Numbered from the stretch's first letter, positions 35,490-43,874 are shown. The stretch: DNA of 46,383 nucleotides from Gammaproteobacteria bacterium (GCA_021324095.1 JAJPJT010000119.1:1-46383), one strand, 5' to 3'. The notes: generated by a model not told the origin, from the sequence alone. Translations and numbers: made by a program.

Positions 35490-37969
35490 TCGTCCCGCGC
35501 CTAGCGCTGCGCACGCTGCGCCGCGAGTGGCGGCTGCCCGAACTGCGCACGCTCGTCGCCGCATTGCTGCTGTCGGTGATCGCGCTGGGCGCGGTTGCGA
35601 CGCTGGCGGCGCGGGTGCAGCGCGCGGTGCTGATGAGCGCGGCCGAACTGATCGGCGGCGACCTCGGCATCGATGCCGCATCACCGCTGCCGCGGTCGTT
35701 TGTCGAGCACGCGAAGGCGCTCGGCCTGCGCACCAGCCGCGTGGCGGGGTTTCCCAGCGTCGCTTTCGCCAACGATCACAGTCAGTTGCTCACGGTGACT
35801 GCGGCCGACGCTGCGTGGCCGCTGCGCGGCAAGCTGGTCGTGCAGACGCGGGATGGTGAAAGCCATATCACGCACGGCCCGCCCGCGGGTTCCGTCTATC
35901 TCGATCATCGCGCGCTGGTGGCGCTCGGACTCGAGCTGGGCGACCGCGTGCAGGTGGGCGGGACGAATCTCGTGATTGCCGGCCTCATCGAACAGCAGCC
36001 CGGCGCGAGCGACCTGATTGCGCTCGCACCGCGCGCGGTGATGGCGCTTGCGGATGCCGAGTCCACCGGGCTGCTCGGGACCGGCAGTCGCGCGCGCCAT
36101 CAATTGCTGGTCGCGGGTGCCGCAGGACCGGTCGCGGCGTACCGTGCGTGGGCCAGGGTGCATCTGCCCACCGACGCGCATCTCGTTACACCGGACGAAG
36201 TACAGCAACGGCTGGCCGTGGCGTTCGATCGTGCGGGCACGTTCCTTCGCCTTTCCGCGCTGCTCGCGGCGTTGCTGGCCGGGATCGCGGTCGCGCTGTC
36301 GGCTCAACGTTACGCACGCCGCAAGACCGACGAGATCGCGCTGCTGCGCGCGCTCGGTGCTTCGTCGCGGTTCGCATTCGGGAATCTCGCCTGGACACTG
36401 GCGGTGCCCAGTGTGCTCGCGGCGCTCGCCGGCGTCGGCATCGCGCTGGGGCTCGCGTCCGCGGCATTCGCATATGCGAACGGACTGCTGCCGCCGGCCG
36501 CACGCCAGGCACCGCTGCCGATCGGCCCGGCCTTTGCTGCCGCCGGCATCGCACTTGCCGTGCTGGTCGGGTTCGCGTTGCCGCCGCTGGCGCGATTGAA
36601 ATCGGTGCCGCCGATCGCGGTGTTCCGCCGCAGCGCGGCGCAAACAACACGGGGCTTTGACGCGTTGTACCTGGTACCGGTGCTGGTCGCGGTGGGACTG
36701 ATCGCGCTCGAGACCGGAAGCTGGAAACTTGCGGGCGTGCTGGCCGCGTGCCTCGCCGGCGCCGCAGCCTTCACTTCCATCCTGACGCTGTCACTGATCT
36801 GGCTGATCCGCCGCCATGCCGCACGGCTGAATCCGGCATTGCGCCTCGGCACCAGCGCGCTGACACGGCGCCGGGGACTGAGCCTGTTGCAGAGCTGCGC
36901 CATCGCGCTCGGATTGACCGCGCTGCTGCTGCTCGCCGTGGTCGCACCCGCGCTGCTCGACAACTGGCGGCGCGAGTTGCCGCGCGACACGCCGAACTGG
37001 TTCGTGATCAACCTGCAGTCCGCACAACGCGCCGACGTGCGCAATGCGTTGCAAAGACTCGGCGCGACACGCTTCAATGACATGCCCGTCGCCGTCGGCA
37101 AGCTGGTCTCGATCGATGGCGTGGACGTCGAAACGACGCCGTTCCGTGGCCGCGACATCAGCCGCGACGCGTCGCAGCAGGTGCGCCTGTCGTGGAGCGA
37201 TTCCCTGCCGCCGGCCAACCGCGTGATCGCCGGCCACTGGTTCACGGCGCAACCGCGCGAAGCCGAAGTCTCGCTCGACATCGCATGGATCCACCGCTTT
37301 GGTCTTCATCTTGGCGACACGCTGGGGTTCCTCATCGGCAACCAGCGCATCGATGCGAGGCTCACCAGCATCCGCGAAGTGGATTGGAGCCGATTCAACG
37401 TCAACTTCTTCGTGATGCTCGATCCCGCCCACGGAGAAACGCTGCCGCACACATGGATCGCGAGTTTCTATTTGCCGCCCGGCCACGCGCAGGCGCTCGC
37501 CACGTTCTCGCGCGACTTCCCCAGCCTGTCATTGATCGACGTGGACCAGTTGCTCGACCGCGCCCGCCAGATCGTCGCGCAGGTCACCGCCGCGGCGCGC
37601 TGGGTGCTGGCCTTCAGCCTGATCGCGGGGGCGCTCGTGCTCGCCGCCGCGCTGACCATGAGCGCCGCCGAGCGCCGACACGAAGCCGCACTGTTGCGCA
37701 CGCTGGGTGCGCGGCGCGGGCAGCTGCGCGCGGCGGCGCTGTGCGAATTCGGATTGCTGGGCGCGATCGCTGGATTGACCGCGCTGCTCGCCGCGGCGGG
37801 AGGCGGCGCATGGCTCGCACGCACGGTGTTCCGCATCCGCGAGTTCTCGCCGCCGTGGCCGTCGCTGGTCATCGCGGCAGTGGTGTGTGCCGTCGTCGTG
37901 GCGGCACTGGGCCTTGCCGGCACCCGCAAGGTGCTGCGCACGCCGCCGCTGCTGTTGCTGCGGCGGTGA
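35486..37969 (+). CDS. ybbP: FtsX-like ABC transporter permease YbbP
   Basis: An 827-residue permease with two FtsX-type units. The N-terminal helix is near 20-45, and a cluster of helices surrounds residues 250-400 (RYARRKTDEIALLRALGASSR at about 272-292 is the FtsX-domain motif). A second FtsX block is at the C-terminus, with RRHEAALLRTLGARRGQL (about 729-746). A large periplasmic domain (about 500-680) lies between. Start ATG overlaps the ybbA stop. The last 440 nt are covered on the opposite strand by an extended frame of the next gene. Confidence 0.92.
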   Translation: MIVPRLALRTLRREWRLPELRTLVAALLLSVIALGAVATLAARVQRAVLMSAAELIGGDLGIDAASPLPRSFVEHAKALGLRTSRVAGFPSVAFANDHSQLLTVTAADAAWPLRGKLVVQTRDGESHITHGPPAGSVYLDHRALVALGLELGDRVQVGGTNLVIAGLIEQQPGASDLIALAPRAVMALADAESTGLLGTGSRARHQLLVAGAAGPVAAYRAWARVHLPTDAHLVTPDEVQQRLAVAFDRAGTFLRLSALLAALLAGIAVALSAQRYARRKTDEIALLRALGASSRFAFGNLAWTLAVPSVLAALAGVGIALGLASAAFAYANGLLPPAARQAPLPIGPAFAAAGIALAVLVGFALPPLARLKSVPPIAVFRRSAAQTTRGFDALYLVPVLVAVGLIALETGSWKLAGVLAACLAGAAAFTSILTLSLIWLIRRHAARLNPALRLGTSALTRRRGLSLLQSCAIALGLTALLLLAVVAPALLDNWRRELPRDTPNWFVINLQSAQRADVRNALQRLGATRFNDMPVAVGKLVSIDGVDVETTPFRGRDISRDASQQVRLSWSDSLPPANRVIAGHWFTAQPREAEVSLDIAWIHRFGLHLGDTLGFLIGNQRIDARLTSIREVDWSRFNVNFFVMLDPAHGETLPHTWIASFYLPPGHAQALATFSRDFPSLSLIDVDQLLDRARQIVAQVTAAARWVLAFSLIAGALVLAAALTMSAAERRHEAALLRTLGARRGQLRAAALCEFGLLGAIAGLTALLAAAGGGAWLARTVFRIREFSPPWPSLVIAAVVCAVVVAALGLAGTRKVLRTPPLLLLRR

Positions 37970-38890
37970 GGGGATGCGGAGGGACTTGCACCATGCTTCC
38001 CCGTGCCGCAGCACCAGCGGCGCGCAGCCGGCCGGTGCGTCCGCAGGAATCGGCACCGCTTCACCGACCTCCCAGACGCCAAGGCGTTTCATGATCTCTG
38101 GCATCTCGGAATCTGCAACCGGCAACGGATTGCGGTCACCGTAGTGGGTGATGCTGCGATAGCGGATGATGCGCCGGTACGGCCCATTGGTCCGCGGCGC
38201 GAACACTTCTATCCAGTACGCGTAGGGCGGGTGCTCGGTCGGAAAATCGACGATCTCATCACCTTGCAACGGTCCATGCTCGATGAAATGTGCTTCCTGG
38301 TTGTTGTTGCTGCCCGCGCTGTCGTTGACGAACACCAAGCGGAAACCACCCTCTCGGTGATCGTAGCGATAGAGCAGCGTGCGCACATCCGTGTTGCCGT
38401 CTAGCGATCTTGCATTGCCCGTCTTCAGCAAAAGCAGTGGTCGCGCCTGAGCCGGGCCCACATGGACAATGCGCGCCGCACCGAGACCAAACATGCGGTC
38501 GGGCGTGAAGTGCTTCGCATACCATTTTGCATACCAGCTCGGTTCGCCGGACAGATTCGTAACGCGCTCGTGAAATTCACTGCAATGCGGTCGTACGCCA
38601 CGTACCAGGCACACTGCGATTGGCGAATCCGTGTCACCCATCGGATCGACGTCGCGCTGATGCGGGTCTTGCGCAACCACGAGTGCCCAAGGCGTGGTCG
38701 TCGCAAATGGCTGTGTCAAATCGAGATACTTGAGGATCGTTGCCTTCTGGCCATGCCACGCAGGTATCGCGGCGATCACCGCCTGCTCGACTTGCGCCTG
38801 CGTTGGACGAGACACGCCTGCGGCGAAGGCTGGCACGGCCGAACCGGCAACCATGAACCCCAGCCACCACACCACAGCGCTGCGCGACAT
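37529..38890 (-). CDS. Exported hypothetical protein with antisense extension
   Basis: A 453-codon frame. Residues 1-307 look like a real exported protein: signal peptide (1-23, AFAAG), TPWALVVAQDPHQRD and a WYAKHFTPDR segment, with Cys pairs. I do not recognise its family. From about residue 308 (after GEAWCKSL) the frame continues for 146 codons exactly opposite the 3' end of ybbP. That tail is Arg/Gln/Ala-rich, typical of antisense reading. The natural stop seems lost close to the ybbP end. The ATG at 38890 has GGAGT about 9 nt upstream. Confidence 0.6.
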   Translation of the reverse strand: MSRSAVVWWLGFMVAGSAVPAFAAGVSRPTQAQVEQAVIAAIPAWHGQKATILKYLDLTQPFATTTPWALVVAQDPHQRDVDPMGDTDSPIAVCLVRGVRPHCSEFHERVTNLSGEPSWYAKWYAKHFTPDRMFGLGAARIVHVGPAQARPLLLLKTGNARSLDGNTDVRTLLYRYDHREGGFRLVFVNDSAGSNNNQEAHFIEHGPLQGDEIVDFPTEHPPYAYWIEVFAPRTNGPYRRIIRYRSITHYGDRNPLPVADSEMPEIMKRLGVWEVGEAVPIPADAPAGCAPLVLRHGEAWCKSLRIPSPPQQQQRRRAQHLAGAGKAQCRHDDGTHHCRDDQRRPRRRELADAEHRACEPCAASRRGEQRGQSSDRAQQSEFAQRRRAQLPAPRTQRAQQCGFVSALGGAHGQRGGEHERPRDQAEGQHPARRGGDLRDDLAGAVEQLVHVDQ

Positions 38891-38975
38891 CGCGGCTACA
38901 CTCCGAACGACGTGCGTGGTATACGCCTTCAGCCGGTCGGCGGCAACTTCCAGAGCAGGCTCACCATCAGAATGA

Positions 38976-39230
38976 TCAGGCAGCAGACTCAAGCTGCCAG
39001 CCGGGGAACACGAGGACAGCCGGATGGCAGTGCAGGGCGGCGCCCAGCACCTTGGCCCGCTCCACGCCCAGGTTGACGCGACCATTCTCGATGCTGGAGA
39101 TGGTGGTTTGGGCAATGCCGCACAGGGCTGAAAGTTGGGTCTGGCTGAGGCCCTGCAGCTCGCGGATGATCCGCACCGACTCGCCGGGGGTGACATCAAC
39201 GCGCTTCCTGGCGGGAATGAGTTTGTGCAT
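38976..39230 (-). CDS. higA: HigA-like XRE-family antitoxin
   Basis: A helix-turn-helix protein (Xre type) of 84 residues (91 if started at ATG 39251). The HTH is LSQTQLSALCGIAQTTISSIENGR, the C-terminal part a dimer helix. It follows the toxin gene, the toxin-first order of higBA, and its ATG lies beside the toxin stop. It likely neutralises the toxin and represses the operon. Of the two starts, 39230 has CGGAA at SD distance and is preferred; 39251 overlaps the toxin gene by 20 nt. Confidence 0.82.
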   Translation of the reverse strand: MHKLIPARKRVDVTPGESVRIIRELQGLSQTQLSALCGIAQTTISSIENGRVNLGVERAKVLGAALHCHPAVLVFPGWQLESAA

Positions 39231-39231
39231 G

Positions 39232-39519
39232 TCAACGGTTCCGATAGTCATGAGCTGTGACGCGTACGACCTGGACGACCATGACGTCAGCCTTCACGGA
39301 GTAGATGACCCGCCATTGCTCGTTGAGCCGGGAGGAGCGATGGCCCTTCCAGTCGCCAGACAGAGCCTCGTCCCGAAAGCCCCTGATGAGGCGCAGGCCC
39401 TGTGGCCCGGAAAGCATGGCGATGTCTTTCCATTTCTCGTATCGCTTGAGTGTCTCGACTGGCACGCGTCCGGACGAGAGCTCCTTGTCCGCCTGCCGAG
39501 TCTCGAGGATCGTCCACAT
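39232..39519 (-). CDS. higB: HigB-like RelE-superfamily toxin
   Basis: A 95-residue RelE/ParE-fold protein, probable mRNA-cleaving ribosome-dependent nuclease. The conserved C-terminal half is LSGDWKGHRSSRLNEQWRVIY (about 57-77): basic, with Arg and Trp residues typical of HigB. The Xre-type antitoxin gene overlaps or abuts its stop. This pair is inserted between the hypothetical gene and pgeF. The symbol rests on the architecture toxin-then-Xre-antitoxin and could be relBE-like instead. Confidence 0.82.
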   Translation of the reverse strand: MWTILETRQADKELSSGRVPVETLKRYEKWKDIAMLSGPQGLRLIRGFRDEALSGDWKGHRSSRLNEQWRVIYSVKADVMVVQVVRVTAHDYRNR

Positions 39520-39524
39520 GCCGC

Positions 39525-39554
39525 ATTGTGGCTAGTACAAATATGGTATGTCAA
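39525..39554 (-). promoter_or_regulatory. Putative promoter/operator of the toxin-antitoxin pair
   Basis: On the minus strand TTGACA (39554-39549) and CACAAT (39530-39525) are 18 nt apart, a fair sigma70 promoter. An imperfect palindrome TACCATATTTGTA lies between them (39548-39536) and could be the antitoxin operator. Transcription would start at about 39518-39519, next to the toxin ATG, leaving almost no leader. Confidence 0.4.
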
Positions 39555-40363
39555 GCGAGCAGCCACACCAGGCTCGCCATCCGCCCGCTGCGCGCGCCGC
39601 CACGACGATACGAATGCAGGCACGGACAGGTGAAGGTATCCAGGTCGCCACCGAAGATGCGTTCGATACCCGCAGCGTGCAGGCGCTGGCGCGCGAGTTC
39701 GTAGAGATCGCATGACCAGTGACCGGGCCGCGTGGCGGTGAATGCCGACGCCGCGGCAACGTCATGCGCCATGAAAGCATCGCGCACCTCGCCGCCCACC
39801 TCGTAGCTCTTTGCTGCAATGGCAGGGCCGAGCCACGCGATCATTTTTTTTCGCGGCGTTTGCGTCGCGGCGAGCGTCGCTTCCAGCACGCCCGCCGAAA
39901 GCCCGCGCCACCCCGCGTGCGCGGCGGCGATTTCCGAACCGTCTCCGGCACAGAACAGCACCGGCAGGCAATCGGCGGTCTGGATCGCCAGTACCACGCC
40001 GGGTGTGTGCGTGACGGCGGCGTCGGCTACAGGTTCGTCGGGAATCTCACTCGAAGAATTCCCCTCACCCGTCCGCGCTTCGCGCGGACTGCCCTCTCCC
40101 GCAAGCGGGAGAGGGGAAAATCTTGCGACCACCGTGCCGTGTACCTGCCGCAGCCAGCGCGGTTCCGACGGCAACGACAGCACATCCCGCAGGAATGCGC
40201 GATTCATGTTGACCGTCCCGGGATCGTCGCCGCAGCGCGTCCCGAGATTGAAACCGAACGGTGACGGCAACGACGATTCCGGACCTTCGCGCGTGGTGGT
40301 CACCGCACGCACGTTCGGCGGCGCTGGCCAGTCGGGAATGATCCACGCATCGGGGGGACCCAT
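39551..40363 (-). CDS. pgeF: Multicopper-type laccase-domain protein (PgeF/YfiH)
   Basis: A 270-residue protein of the PgeF/YfiH family (peptidoglycan editing factor, reported nucleoside-processing or oxidase activities). Metal-ligand residues are present: His75 (QVHGT), Cys132 (TADCLP) and His in AAHAGWRG. ATG 40363 has AAGGA 5 nt upstream, and matches family length; ATG 40390 is weaker. A palindromic repeat at 40061-40116 is translated in frame as residues 83-101, between QVHGTVV and ADAAVTHTPG, where homologues have only a short linker. The core fold and ligands look intact, so the gene is probably functional. Confidence 0.92.
   Translation of the reverse strand: MGPPDAWIIPDWPAPPNVRAVTTTREGPESSLPSPFGFNLGTRCGDDPGTVNMNRAFLRDVLSLPSEPRWLRQVHGTVVARFSPLPLAGEGSPREARTGEGNSSSEIPDEPVADAAVTHTPGVVLAIQTADCLPVLFCAGDGSEIAAAHAGWRGLSAGVLEATLAATQTPRKKMIAWLGPAIAAKSYEVGGEVRDAFMAHDVAAASAFTATRPGHWSCDLYELARQRLHAAGIERIFGGDLDTFTCPCLHSYRRGGARSGRMASLVWLLA
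40061..40116. repeat. Dispersed palindromic repeat, copy D, inside pgeF
   Basis: CCCCTCACCC, then GTCCGCGC-TTC-GCGCGGAC, then CCCTCTCCC-GCAA-GCGGGAGAGGGG. This is the same modular repeat as at 13658 and 18011. Here it sits within the pgeF coding region without breaking the frame. On the minus strand it encodes FSPLPLAGEGSPREARTGEG. Confidence 0.88.
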
Positions 40364-40412
40364 CGTGTCCTTGCAAATATTTATCGGCATCGCGACACGC
40401 TTTTATGGCAAA

Positions 40413-40440
40413 TGGATCCCGGCCTTCGCCGGAATGACGA
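40413..40440. repeat. Dispersed repeat, CCGGAATGACG type
   Basis: TGGATCCCGGCCTTCGCCGGAATGACG-type element with CCGG-CCTTCG-CCGG palindrome, 27 nt after the rluD stop (minus strand) and 50 nt before the pgeF start. It shares CCGGAATGACGAGC with the palindrome at 8519-8566. Confidence 0.6.
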
Positions 40441-40466
40441 GCAAAGCCGACGCCCTCGCATTCGCG

Positions 40467-41471
40467 TCATGACTCCCCCGCGCCCGCGGCATCTTCCCGC
40501 AACGCATCCAGCAAATCGAGGAAATCGCGCGGCGGTTCGGCATCGAGCGCGAGCGCTTCGCCCGTGACGGGATGTGCGAACGCGAGGTGTTCGGCGTGCA
40601 GCGCCTGGCGTTTGAACCCGCGCAGCGCATCCGCCAGACGCGGCGTCGCGCCGCGCGGCAGCTTCAGACCGCGACCGTACAGCGGATCGCCCGTCAGCGG
40701 AAAACCTGCATGGGCCATATGCACGCGGATCTGGTGGGTGCGGCCCGTTTCCAGTTCGCATTGCAGCAACGCGTGCGCGCGAAATTTCTCGCGCACGCGG
40801 TAGTGGGTGACGGCCGGCCGGCCACCCTCGCGCACCGCGCGACGCAGGCGGTCGGTGGGATGTCGATCCATGGGTGCATCGATAGTGCCACCCGCGACCG
40901 GCACGCCATTGACGATCGCGGCGTAGCGGCGATGGACGTCGCGCGCGGCCAGCATTCGGGTCAATGCGGTATGCGCGGGCAACGTGCGCGCGACCACCAG
41001 CAGGCCGGAAGTTTCCTTGTCCAGCCGGTGCACGATGCCCGCACGCGGAATTTGCGCGAGCTTGGGATCGTGGTGCAGGAGCGCGTTCAACAAGGTGCCG
41101 GTGCGGTTGCCCGCGCCCGGATGCACCACCAGTCCCGCGGGTTTGTCGATGACCAGCAGATCGGCATCCTCGAAGGTGATCGTGAGGTCGATCGACTCGG
41201 CCTGGTCGCCCACGACAGGTGCCTCGACATGTTCCCACTCGGCCAGTTCACCACCATGCACGAGCGTGCGCGGCGGCACTTCGCGGCCGTCCAGCCGGAT
41301 CCGCCCGGCCTTGACCTCGGCAGCGAGGCGCGCGCGCGAATGGCCAAGGAACAACCGCGGCAGAATCTGGTCGAAGCGTTGCCCGGCCAGATCGGCCGGG
41401 ATTTTCTTGCGGAATTCCTGTTCAGCCACGCCGGCAAACCGCCGCTTGGGAGATGCGGATTCCGCTATCAT
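40467..41471 (-). CDS. rluD: 23S rRNA pseudouridine synthase D
   Basis: A 334-residue RluA-family enzyme that modifies 23S rRNA U1911/1915/1917. It has an S4 RNA-binding domain (about 28-90), then the catalytic domain with HRLDKETSG (Asp151 is the nucleophile), LLHHD and a C-terminal RHAEHL-type segment (ALHAEHLAF). Length matches. ATG 41471 is the first start and is adjacent to a divergent bamD; GTG at 41429 is an alternative with no better SD. The gene order bamD/rluD/pgeF is the conserved gammaproteobacterial one. Confidence 0.96.
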   Translation of the reverse strand: MIAESASPKRRFAGVAEQEFRKKIPADLAGQRFDQILPRLFLGHSRARLAAEVKAGRIRLDGREVPPRTLVHGGELAEWEHVEAPVVGDQAESIDLTITFEDADLLVIDKPAGLVVHPGAGNRTGTLLNALLHHDPKLAQIPRAGIVHRLDKETSGLLVVARTLPAHTALTRMLAARDVHRRYAAIVNGVPVAGGTIDAPMDRHPTDRLRRAVREGGRPAVTHYRVREKFRAHALLQCELETGRTHQIRVHMAHAGFPLTGDPLYGRGLKLPRGATPRLADALRGFKRQALHAEHLAFAHPVTGEALALDAEPPRDFLDLLDALREDAAGAGES

Positions 41472-41514
41472 GCCAAATCCAGTTCAACGTGCTGCGTTCG
41501 CAAAGACCCGTCCG

Positions 41515-42354
41515 ATGGCATCCCGACGCTCCGCCCCGCTGAAATTCGTGCTGATCCTGCCGCTGCTGTTCGCCATCGGCGCGTGCTCGCTTTTCCACCA
41601 CGGCCCGCGCGACACCCTCAACAACATGACGGTCGAGCAGTTGTACCAGCGCGCACACAGTCTGGAACAGGAAGGCAACTGGGGTTCGGCAGAAACCGTG
41701 TACCAGAAACTGATCGCGCGGTTCCCATACGGCGCGTACAACGAGCAGTCGCAGATCGAACTGGCTTACGCACAATACAAGGACGGCAAGTACGACGACG
41801 CGTATTCGACGATCAACGAATTCATCAAGACCTACCCGACCCAGAAGCACATCGCGTACGCCTATTACCTGCGTGGGCTGATCAACTTCGACCGCACCGA
41901 AAGCGCGGTCCAGAAACTCGCGAAGATCAGTCCGTCGCGGTTCGACCAAGGCTACGCACTGCAGTCGTTCGATGACTTCAACACGCTCATCGCGCGATTC
42001 CCCGACACGCGTTATGCCGCCGACGCGCGCCAGCGCATGATCTACCTGCGCAACCAGTTGGCGCAGGCGGAGTTGAACGTCGCCGAGTACTACCTCCAGC
42101 GCGACGCGTACATCGCGGCGGCCGACCGCGCCAAGTACATCATCGAGCACTACCAGCGCGCGCCGCAGGTGGCCGATGCGCTCGCCGTGCTGGCCAAGAG
42201 CTACCACCTGCTCGGCCAGCAGAAATTGGCCGACCAGACCACCGAAGTGTTGAAGCTCAATTATCCCAACCACCCGTACCTGCGCAATCCGAAAGGCTGG
42301 CCCAAGCACCGCAGCTGGATGTATCGATTGATTCCGCTGACGAGCGAGCACTGA
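41515..42354 (+). CDS. bamD: Outer-membrane assembly lipoprotein BamD
   Basis: A 279-residue lipoprotein of the Bam complex that inserts beta-barrel proteins into the outer membrane. Lipobox IGAC with Cys24, then five TPR repeats starting YQRAHSLEQEGNWGSAETVYQKLIARFP and ending about residue 250. Start ATG 41515 places the lipobox near position 24. An in-frame ATG at 41470 would share the CATG with the divergent rluD start and adds 15 non-signal residues. Length fits (BamD about 245-280). Confidence 0.96.
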   Translation: MASRRSAPLKFVLILPLLFAIGACSLFHHGPRDTLNNMTVEQLYQRAHSLEQEGNWGSAETVYQKLIARFPYGAYNEQSQIELAYAQYKDGKYDDAYSTINEFIKTYPTQKHIAYAYYLRGLINFDRTESAVQKLAKISPSRFDQGYALQSFDDFNTLIARFPDTRYAADARQRMIYLRNQLAQAELNVAEYYLQRDAYIAAADRAKYIIEHYQRAPQVADALAVLAKSYHLLGQQKLADQTTEVLKLNYPNHPYLRNPKGWPKHRSWMYRLIPLTSEH

Positions 42355-42398
42355 TCGCGCAAAGACCGGCCGCGCAACGAGCATCTCGTCGTTGCGCG
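42353..42398. terminator. Hairpins between convergent bamD and hydrolase genes
   Basis: CGCGCAACGA (42371-42380) pairs perfectly with TCGTTGCGCG (42389-42398) around an 8-nt loop. GATCGCGCAA (42353-42362) can pair instead with TTGCGCGATC (42392-42401). Two exclusive stems lie where the genes converge; no T-run, so termination is inferred from position. Confidence 0.45.
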
Positions 42399-42399
42399 A

Positions 42400-43812
42400 T
42401 CAGCCGTGCCGCGCAAGCGACGCGTGCAGGAACTCGATGATGCGTGCCCAGGCCTGCGGCGCCGTGTGGGCGTCTCCGGACAGGGTGCCGCCGTAATGAA
42501 TGGTGGTGGAGCCCTGCGGGTCACTGATCGTCCAGTCGACCGTGTGTTCAACCGGCGTGTAGGGCTGGAAAAAGAAATGCCCCGCATCCGGAAACATCTC
42601 TTGCGAATCGGCAAACCGGTGGTGGTGGCGGTGCAACCAGGCCATAGCCATCGCCGCCATGCGACGACTCGGCCACACCTCGTCCGCATCGCCGCCCAGG
42701 AACAGGATCGGCCCGTCGATGCGCTGGATCGGGATGAAGGCGGCCTGCACCGCCGCCTGGTCGTCCAAGGCCTCCTCGAACGCGGTGATCGGCGGCTTGT
42801 GCTCGTGGTAGGCCCTGGCGAAGTAGGACATCGAGGGAAGAAACGGCACCGGCTTTTTTCCGAACGTCCACGCCGGCACCTCACGGCGATAGTCGATGCC
42901 TGGCCATGCCACGGGACTGCCGGCCAGCACCACCACGGCCTTGAACGCGGGGTAATGAACCGCGCTCAGCAGCGCAAGCTCGCTGCCGCGCGAATGACCA
43001 ACGATCGCGATGCGGCCGGTGTCCACTTCGGGATCCTTCTCGAGCCACGCCAACGCGCGCCCTACCGTTTCGACGGGAATGTTCACAAGATCATCGGGCA
43101 GCGGCGGATCGGGTGAAGCGAAACCGTTGTAATAGGCGAGGCTCAGGGTCACGTAACCGTGCGAAGCGAGCAACGCGGCCAGGTCGTCCCAGGGATGTCC
43201 GCCACCCGAGCCCCCGAGCAGGATGACCGCAGGAAATCGCTTGGACACCCGTGTACCTGCTGCATGCTTGGCATGCGCGGGCAGCACCGGCTGGAACACC
43301 ACGCCACTGACCCCATCGCTGCTCGCGGACAGTTTCTCGCGCACGACATCGTCGGCCATGAGCTGCCGGATGATGGGAACGCGCTGGATGACCTTGCCAT
43401 TCACCGCAAGCGTGAGGACGTAAGCGACGTCCGGTGCATCGGGAAACTGGAAGAAAAATGGCGCACCATCCTGCTGGCGCATGGACCAGAACAGGCCCAT
43501 GGGATCGGCTTTCGAATAGGTGCTGGCCGGCGTGCCGACGGGCGTGCACTGCGCGAGATCGACCACGCCCGTGGAATCGGCCTTGCACGTGACAGCGGAA
43601 CGCCACAGCTGGCCCGAGCTGTCGCGGGTCGTGGCCGAAATGGTCGCCAGCGCTCCGGGTTGCAATCCGGTAGCGCGGATTTCGACCTGCGCATCGGCGC
43701 GGGAAACGAGAGGCTGCACGTCGAGCGACGCCGCCAGCGCCGGCAGCGCGCACGACATCGAAAACAACAAGCAGGCCAGTGCGGACAGCCTCGACAGCCT
43801 CGGTGTATCCAT
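42400..43812 (-). CDS. BAAT-type acyl-CoA thioester hydrolase, exported
   Basis: A 470-residue alpha/beta hydrolase with signal peptide (1-27, ALAAS). It has an N-terminal beta-sandwich of the acyl-CoA thioester hydrolase/BAAT type (about 30-140) and a C-terminal BAAT catalytic domain. Nucleophile Ser274 is in GHSRGSE, the acid in GGDADEVW and the His in DAGHFFF. HGYVTLSLAYY and PVAWPGIDYRREVPAWTFGK are family-typical. Mammalian members act on bile-acid CoA and acyl-CoA; the bacterial exported ones have no proven substrate. ATG 43812 is used; a TTG 9 nt upstream is weaker. No operon partner in the same direction. Confidence 0.88.
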   Translation of the reverse strand: MDTPRLSRLSALACLLFSMSCALPALAASLDVQPLVSRADAQVEIRATGLQPGALATISATTRDSSGQLWRSAVTCKADSTGVVDLAQCTPVGTPASTYSKADPMGLFWSMRQQDGAPFFFQFPDAPDVAYVLTLAVNGKVIQRVPIIRQLMADDVVREKLSASSDGVSGVVFQPVLPAHAKHAAGTRVSKRFPAVILLGGSGGGHPWDDLAALLASHGYVTLSLAYYNGFASPDPPLPDDLVNIPVETVGRALAWLEKDPEVDTGRIAIVGHSRGSELALLSAVHYPAFKAVVVLAGSPVAWPGIDYRREVPAWTFGKKPVPFLPSMSYFARAYHEHKPPITAFEEALDDQAAVQAAFIPIQRIDGPILFLGGDADEVWPSRRMAAMAMAWLHRHHHRFADSQEMFPDAGHFFFQPYTPVEHTVDWTISDPQGSTTIHYGGTLSGDAHTAPQAWARIIEFLHASLARHG

Positions 43813-43874
43813 TCGGCGCAACCGTCGTCGAAAGCGATGCGCGCAGACTCAGCCCGCCGGCAGCGCCGCTCAAG

